7,616 bases of DNA, from positions 1-7,616 of the forward strand of contig JAPLJM010000084.1 of assembly GCA_026388595.1 (NCBI GenBank), written 5' to 3'. Positions 6,579 through 7,616 of the stretch are shown here, piece after piece. Source of the stretch: Deltaproteobacteria bacterium. GTDB taxonomy: Bacteria; Desulfobacterota; Syntrophia; Syntrophales; Fen-1087. A program made the translations under genes and the position numbers. How positions within the stretch are numbered: the first letter of the stretch is position 1; every line of letters begins with the position of its first letter. The notes below the pieces were generated by a model that was given only the letters and a program-made list of their open reading frames with translations, was not told the origin of the DNA and did not search any database.

Positions 6579-6634
6579 TCTTTGCCGATGTGCGATTGAT
6601 GATGAATGGACAAAAAGAGAGCTTGCATAACCGG

Positions 6635-6669
6635 TGAAAAATGGTTCGCAAGCGGCGAATCATTTTTCA
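6635..6669. terminator. Symmetric 15-bp hairpin between prfA and prmC (terminator or attenuator)
   Basis: Bases 6635-6649 pair with 6655-6669 around the loop AAGCG, 15 pairs in all with one G-T wobble (6644 with 6660). The core TGGTTCGC with GCGAATCA is followed by TTTTTC on the right and preceded by GAAAAA on the left, which is the classic look of a bidirectional intrinsic terminator. It begins 57 nt after the prfA stop. The ATG at 6641 lies inside the left arm, which argues against that ATG as the prmC start. No clear promoter follows it, so prmC probably relies on readthrough. Confidence 0.7.
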
Positions 6670-6682
6670 AGGGTCCCAAAGC

Positions 6683-7540
6683 GTGTTGAAAATTCATGAT
6701 GTCATCATTGGGACAGCGCGGAATTTTGCTGAGCGGGGCCTGGCGTCGCCGCGTCTGGATGCGGAATGCCTCCTGGCGCATGTCCTGAAGACAGATCGTC
6801 TGCATCTTTACCGGCATCCCGAAGCGTACTTGACGGATGAAGCGGCGTCGATCTTCCAGACCCTGGCCGCGCGGCGCCTCAGGGGCGAGCCGGTGGCCTA
6901 TCTCCTGGGACGGAAGGAATTCTGGTCGCTGGTCTTTGAGGTGAATGAGCAGGTCCTGATTCCGAGACCGGACACGGAATGCCTGGTCGAGGAGTGCCTG
7001 AAGGTCTGCTCCGCCATGCCATCCGCTGGTTTCCGCATTCTGGATCTGGGAACAGGCAGCGGGGCCGTCGGCATCGTGCTGGCACGGGAATTGCCCCATG
7101 CCCATGTCGTTGCAACGGACATCTCCCCGTGCGCCGTCGCCGTTGCCCGACGCAATGCCGAGCGCAACGGCGTTGAACAGCGGATGACCTTTCTGGCGGG
7201 CCATTTATTTACACCTTTATCGGGAAAATTTGATATAATCGTCTCCAATCCGCCCTATCTCTCCACACAGGAATTCCAGATGCTTCCTGCAGGGGTGCGC
7301 GGATATGAACCGGCGTCGGCATTACTGGCCGGTCCCGAGGGGACTGCGTTTCATGAAGAGATCATTGCCGGTTGCGCTGAACACCTGAAAGCGGGCGGCT
7401 GTCTCTTTCTGGAGATCGGTTCAGGACAGCGGGAGCGGGTCGAAGCACTGCTGGCGGCCGCGGGTTTTTTTGAGGAGATACGTTCCCGCCGGGATTATGC
7501 CGGGCTGGACCGGGCGGTGATGGCCAGAAAAAGGAAATAG
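6683..7540 (+). CDS. prmC: Release factor glutamine N5-methyltransferase
   Basis: PrmC (HemK) methylates the GGQ glutamine of RF1 and RF2 with S-adenosylmethionine, which raises release activity. From GTG 6683 the product is 285 residues, close to E. coli PrmC (277). The N-terminal helical domain covers about 1-80 (SPRLDAECLLAHVL, GEPVAYLLGRKEFWSL). LIPRPDTECLVEE (92-104) leads into the class I methyltransferase fold with the SAM motif LDLGTGSG (120-127), an acidic end of beta-2 (VATDIS), and the catalytic NPPY (189-192) that binds the glutamine. I prefer GTG 6683 because AAGGG (6669-6673) lies 9 nt upstream and the product then starts in the family style, LKIHDVI. The ATG at 6641 would add 14 residues but sits inside a terminator-like hairpin. 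The gene follows prfA, its substrate's gene. Confidence 0.94.
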   Translation: MLKIHDVIIGTARNFAERGLASPRLDAECLLAHVLKTDRLHLYRHPEAYLTDEAASIFQTLAARRLRGEPVAYLLGRKEFWSLVFEVNEQVLIPRPDTECLVEECLKVCSAMPSAGFRILDLGTGSGAVGIVLARELPHAHVVATDISPCAVAVARRNAERNGVEQRMTFLAGHLFTPLSGKFDIIVSNPPYLSTQEFQMLPAGVRGYEPASALLAGPEGTAFHEEIIAGCAEHLKAGGCLFLEIGSGQRERVEALLAAAGFFEEIRSRRDYAGLDRAVMARKRK

Positions 7541-7545
7541 CAACC

Positions 7546-7616
7546 ATGGACAAGATCATCATTGAGGGCGGCAGGCGGCTTTGCGGCGAAGTGCAGATCA
7601 GCGGTGCGAAGAACGC
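7546..7616 (+). CDS. murA: UDP-N-acetylglucosamine 1-carboxyvinyltransferase, N-terminal part (cut by window end)
   Basis: Only the first 23 full codons are present: MDKIIIEGGRRLCGEVQISG, then AKN. This is the characteristic MurA start, and Lys22-Asn23 coincide in number with the substrate-contacting Lys22 and Asn23 of E. coli MurA. The enzyme transfers enolpyruvate from PEP to UDP-GlcNAc, the first committed step of peptidoglycan synthesis. The catalytic Cys115 region is outside the window. AAGGA at 7531-7535, inside the last codons of prmC, lies 10 nt before the ATG, and the 5-bp gap to prmC indicates one operon. Confidence 0.92.
   Translation, partial: MDKIIIEGGRRLCGEVQISGAKN

Noticed and set aside
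6596..6630. Weak promoter-like elements before prmC (TTGATG, TGCATAA)
   Set aside because: The boxes are poor and the spacing does not pair a -35 with a -10.
6641..6682. Upstream ATG start for prmC
   Set aside because: It lies in the stem of a terminator-like hairpin, and the added residues do not fit the family; GTG 6683 has an AAGGG box at good spacing.

Overview
This 7.6-kb window reads as a bacterial chromosome segment, mostly ordinary housekeeping genes on the + strand with a short foreign-looking stretch at the left edge. The gene order rho-rpmE-prfA-prmC-murA, the preceding selA-rluD-pgeF group and the protein sequences suggest a Desulfobacterota (former Deltaproteobacteria) genome, perhaps Syntrophales-like. 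That placement is an inference from family resemblance, not a search result.

Left edge (1-449): the 3' part of a gene for an SRA/YDG-HNH protein, a type found in modification-dependent (type IV-like) restriction nucleases. By hand count G+C is about 48% in 1-360 against about 59% in 541-900, so this gene probably arrived by transfer. Its stop codon is followed within a few bases by a short palindromic motif that resembles the left half of an integron attC site; no right half was found.

Middle left (450-3491): a selA homologue with every large-domain PLP motif intact but with an apparent clean in-frame loss of about 57 residues that should contain the conserved TNLGR segment. It is translationally coupled (ATGA overlap) to an RluD-type 23S rRNA pseudouridine synthase, which is followed by pgeF (YfiH/laccase-domain family).

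Middle right to right edge (3492-7616): a sigma70-like promoter and long leader precede rho. An A/T-only hairpin with a T-tract overlaps the rho stop codon, and a good promoter for rpmE (ribosomal protein L31, zinc-binding form) is embedded in the same bases. Then come prfA (release factor 1), a strong symmetric terminator/attenuator-like hairpin, prmC (the methyltransferase that modifies the GGQ glutamine of release factors) and the first 23 codons of murA. The genes of this half serve transcription termination, the ribosome, translation termination and entry into peptidoglycan synthesis.

I see no clear undescribed multi-gene system here. The best leads are the internally deleted selA, the SRA-HNH gene with its half-attC-like tail, and the prfA/prmC attenuator-like hairpin, which also decides the prmC start.
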